Positions 4,896 to 5,869 of a stretch of DNA of 5,869 bases are shown here, one piece after another (within the stretch, counting starts at the first letter, position 1; each line of letters starts with the position of its first letter). The notes under the pieces were generated by a model that saw only the letters and a list, made by a program, of their open reading frames with translations, was not told the DNA's origin and made no database searches. The DNA lies in the NCBI GenBank assembly GCA_025453375.1, contig JALOQT010000118.1, positions 1 to 5,869 of the forward strand. The letters are read 5' to 3'. The position numbers were made by a program, and so were the translations under genes. This DNA comes from Phycisphaerales bacterium. GTDB lineage: Bacteria; Planctomycetota; Phycisphaerae; Phycisphaerales; UBA1924.

Positions 4896-5869
4896 TCGTG
4901 TCCAGCGCGTCGAAGCGGTGCAGGCCTTCGGCCTCAAAGGCGTGCTGTGCCCGAAGACGGATCGGCAGTTGATCACACGCCTCGTCAATGAGGCGGACGT
5001 CATCCACATTCACGAGGTCTGGATTCCGCTGCTGGCCCATGTCGCCCGCGCCGCACGCCGCGCCGGCAAGCCCTACGCCCTCAGCACGCACGGTTCGCTG
5101 ACGCCCCTGGCCCTGGCCCAGAAGCGCCTCAAGAAAGCCATCGCCTGGCGGGCACTGGGCTTCCGCTCGATGCTCCATCGCGCCAGCGTGCTGACGCCCA
5201 ACAACCCCGTCGAGGCCCGCGCCATTGCCGACCTGGGCATCAAGCGCCCCATCGACATCCTCGTCAATGGCGTTTTTCCCGATGAACTCCGCCCCGCCCC
5301 ACCCCGCGGCGTGTTTCGCAACTCGCTAGGCATCGGCCATGCACCGATGGTCCTGTTCCTCTCGCGCCTGCATCATGGCAAAGGGCTGGAACTGCTCGCC
5401 GAGGCCTTCGCCACTGTGCGCAAGGATGTGCCCGATGCTCACCTCGTCTGCGTCGGGCCGGACGACGGCATGAAGGCGCCACTACAGGCCCAGGCCGCCG
5501 CCCTCGGCTTTGCCGATCGTCTGCACACACCCGGGCCGATCTACGGGCGCGACAAGCTCAGCGCGCTGGTCGATGCCGACGTCTTCTGCCTGCCCAGCCG
5601 CAGCGAGGGCTTCAGCATGAGCATCACCGAAGCGATGGCCATGGGCCGCCCGGTGGTGATCACCCAAGGGTGCAACTTCCCCCTTGCTGGCGAGGCCGGC
5701 GCGGGGATCGTCGTGCCCTATCAGGCCCCGGCCCTGGCCGCGGCGTTGGCGAGTTATCTGCTCGACCCCGCCGCCGCCACCATCGCCGGGCGCGCCGGCC
5801 AACGCCTGGTCCACACACGCTTCACCTGGGAAGCCGTCGCCCGCACCGCCTGCCGGCTCTACGCCCAGC
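4888..5869 (+). CDS. GT4-family glycosyltransferase, main frame (5' end damaged, runs off right edge)
   Basis: About 327 codons without a stop, running out of the window. Counting from the GTG at 4888: DVIHIHEVW (37-45), PYALSTHGSL (about 60-69), LFLSRLHHGKG (156-166) and the E-x7-E motif in SEGFSMSITEA (Glu240 and Glu248). The last two belong to the C-terminal, nucleotide-sugar-binding half of GT-B enzymes of family GT4. The expected role is to transfer a sugar from an activated donor to a growing polysaccharide or lipid-linked acceptor at the inner face of the membrane. The start is uncertain: the frame is open well upstream of 4888, no ATG with a ribosome-binding site occurs in it, and the natural ATG (4869) is out of frame. 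The acceptor-side first strand and glycine-rich loop are absent. It is therefore probably a pseudogene, or shows an assembly error; a shortened protein is less likely. It neighbours a UDP-sugar epimerase. Confidence 0.7.
   Translation, partial: MFDRVQRVEAVQAFGLKGVLCPKTDRQLITRLVNEADVIHIHEVWIPLLAHVARAARRAGKPYALSTHGSLTPLALAQKRLKKAIAWRALGFRSMLHRASVLTPNNPVEARAIADLGIKRPIDILVNGVFPDELRPAPPRGVFRNSLGIGHAPMVLFLSRLHHGKGLELLAEAFATVRKDVPDAHLVCVGPDDGMKAPLQAQAAALGFADRLHTPGPIYGRDKLSALVDADVFCLPSRSEGFSMSITEAMAMGRPVVITQGCNFPLAGEAGAGIVVPYQAPALAAALASYLLDPAAATIAGRAGQRLVHTRFTWEAVARTACRLYAQ

Noticed and set aside
4867..5814. Several overlapping minus-strand open frames of 80-110 codons opposite the glycosyltransferase
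   Set aside because: None shows a known domain or ribosome-binding site, and the plus-strand frame has GT4 motifs throughout.
1..5869. CRISPR array, tRNA, rRNA, insertion sequence or origin
   Set aside because: No regularly spaced long repeats, cloverleaf, rRNA segment, transposase motif or DnaA-box cluster was recognised on either strand.

Overview
The window is GC-rich, with codons ending mostly in G or C. It most resembles a planctomycete, probably of the class Phycisphaerae. The best clue is the secreted protein at 611-1393, which ends in a Pro-Ala-Pro-Gly motif, a short hydrophobic helix and four arginines. I recall this PEP-CTERM-like tail as common in that group. The taxonomic call is inference, because no rRNA or other marker gene is present.

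Layout. Positions 1-364 (minus strand) hold the N-terminal part of a LURP-one-related/tubby-like protein that runs off the left edge. A 246-base divergent spacer follows, with an array of 11-base units at 409-463. On the plus strand, 611-1393 encodes an exported beta-propeller-like protein with the PEP-CTERM-like tail. After 87 bases comes a 673-residue exported 5'-nucleotidase/metallophosphatase (1481-3502), closed by a good intrinsic terminator (3529-3561). The convergent gap 3562-3699 carries a long palindrome with a conserved tail and a short 7-base tandem repeat. A UDP-sugar 4-epimerase-like SDR protein lies on the minus strand (3700-4680). A second divergent spacer of 188 bases separates it from a GT4-type glycosyltransferase (plus strand, from 4869), which runs off the right edge. 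Its 5' end looks damaged by a deletion plus frameshift.

How the genes may work together. The epimerase and glycosyltransferase form a surface or extracellular polysaccharide block. PEP-CTERM proteins are known to co-occur with exopolysaccharide genes and exosortases. The propeller protein and the nucleotidase are both exported and closely spaced, and may share a transcript. The nucleotidase would release phosphate from nucleotides outside the cytoplasm.

The most unusual signal is regulatory. GTGTC-N6-GTGTC appears in 11-base phase twice: on the minus strand inside the 409-463 array, and on the plus strand at 1407-1422, just before the nucleotidase. The layout (7-base half-sites, 4-base gaps) and the core resemble a PhoB-type Pho box, which would suit a phosphate-scavenging gene. 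This is a hypothesis from pattern only. Other points of interest are the damaged glycosyltransferase start and the non-canonical metal-ligand motifs of the nucleotidase.
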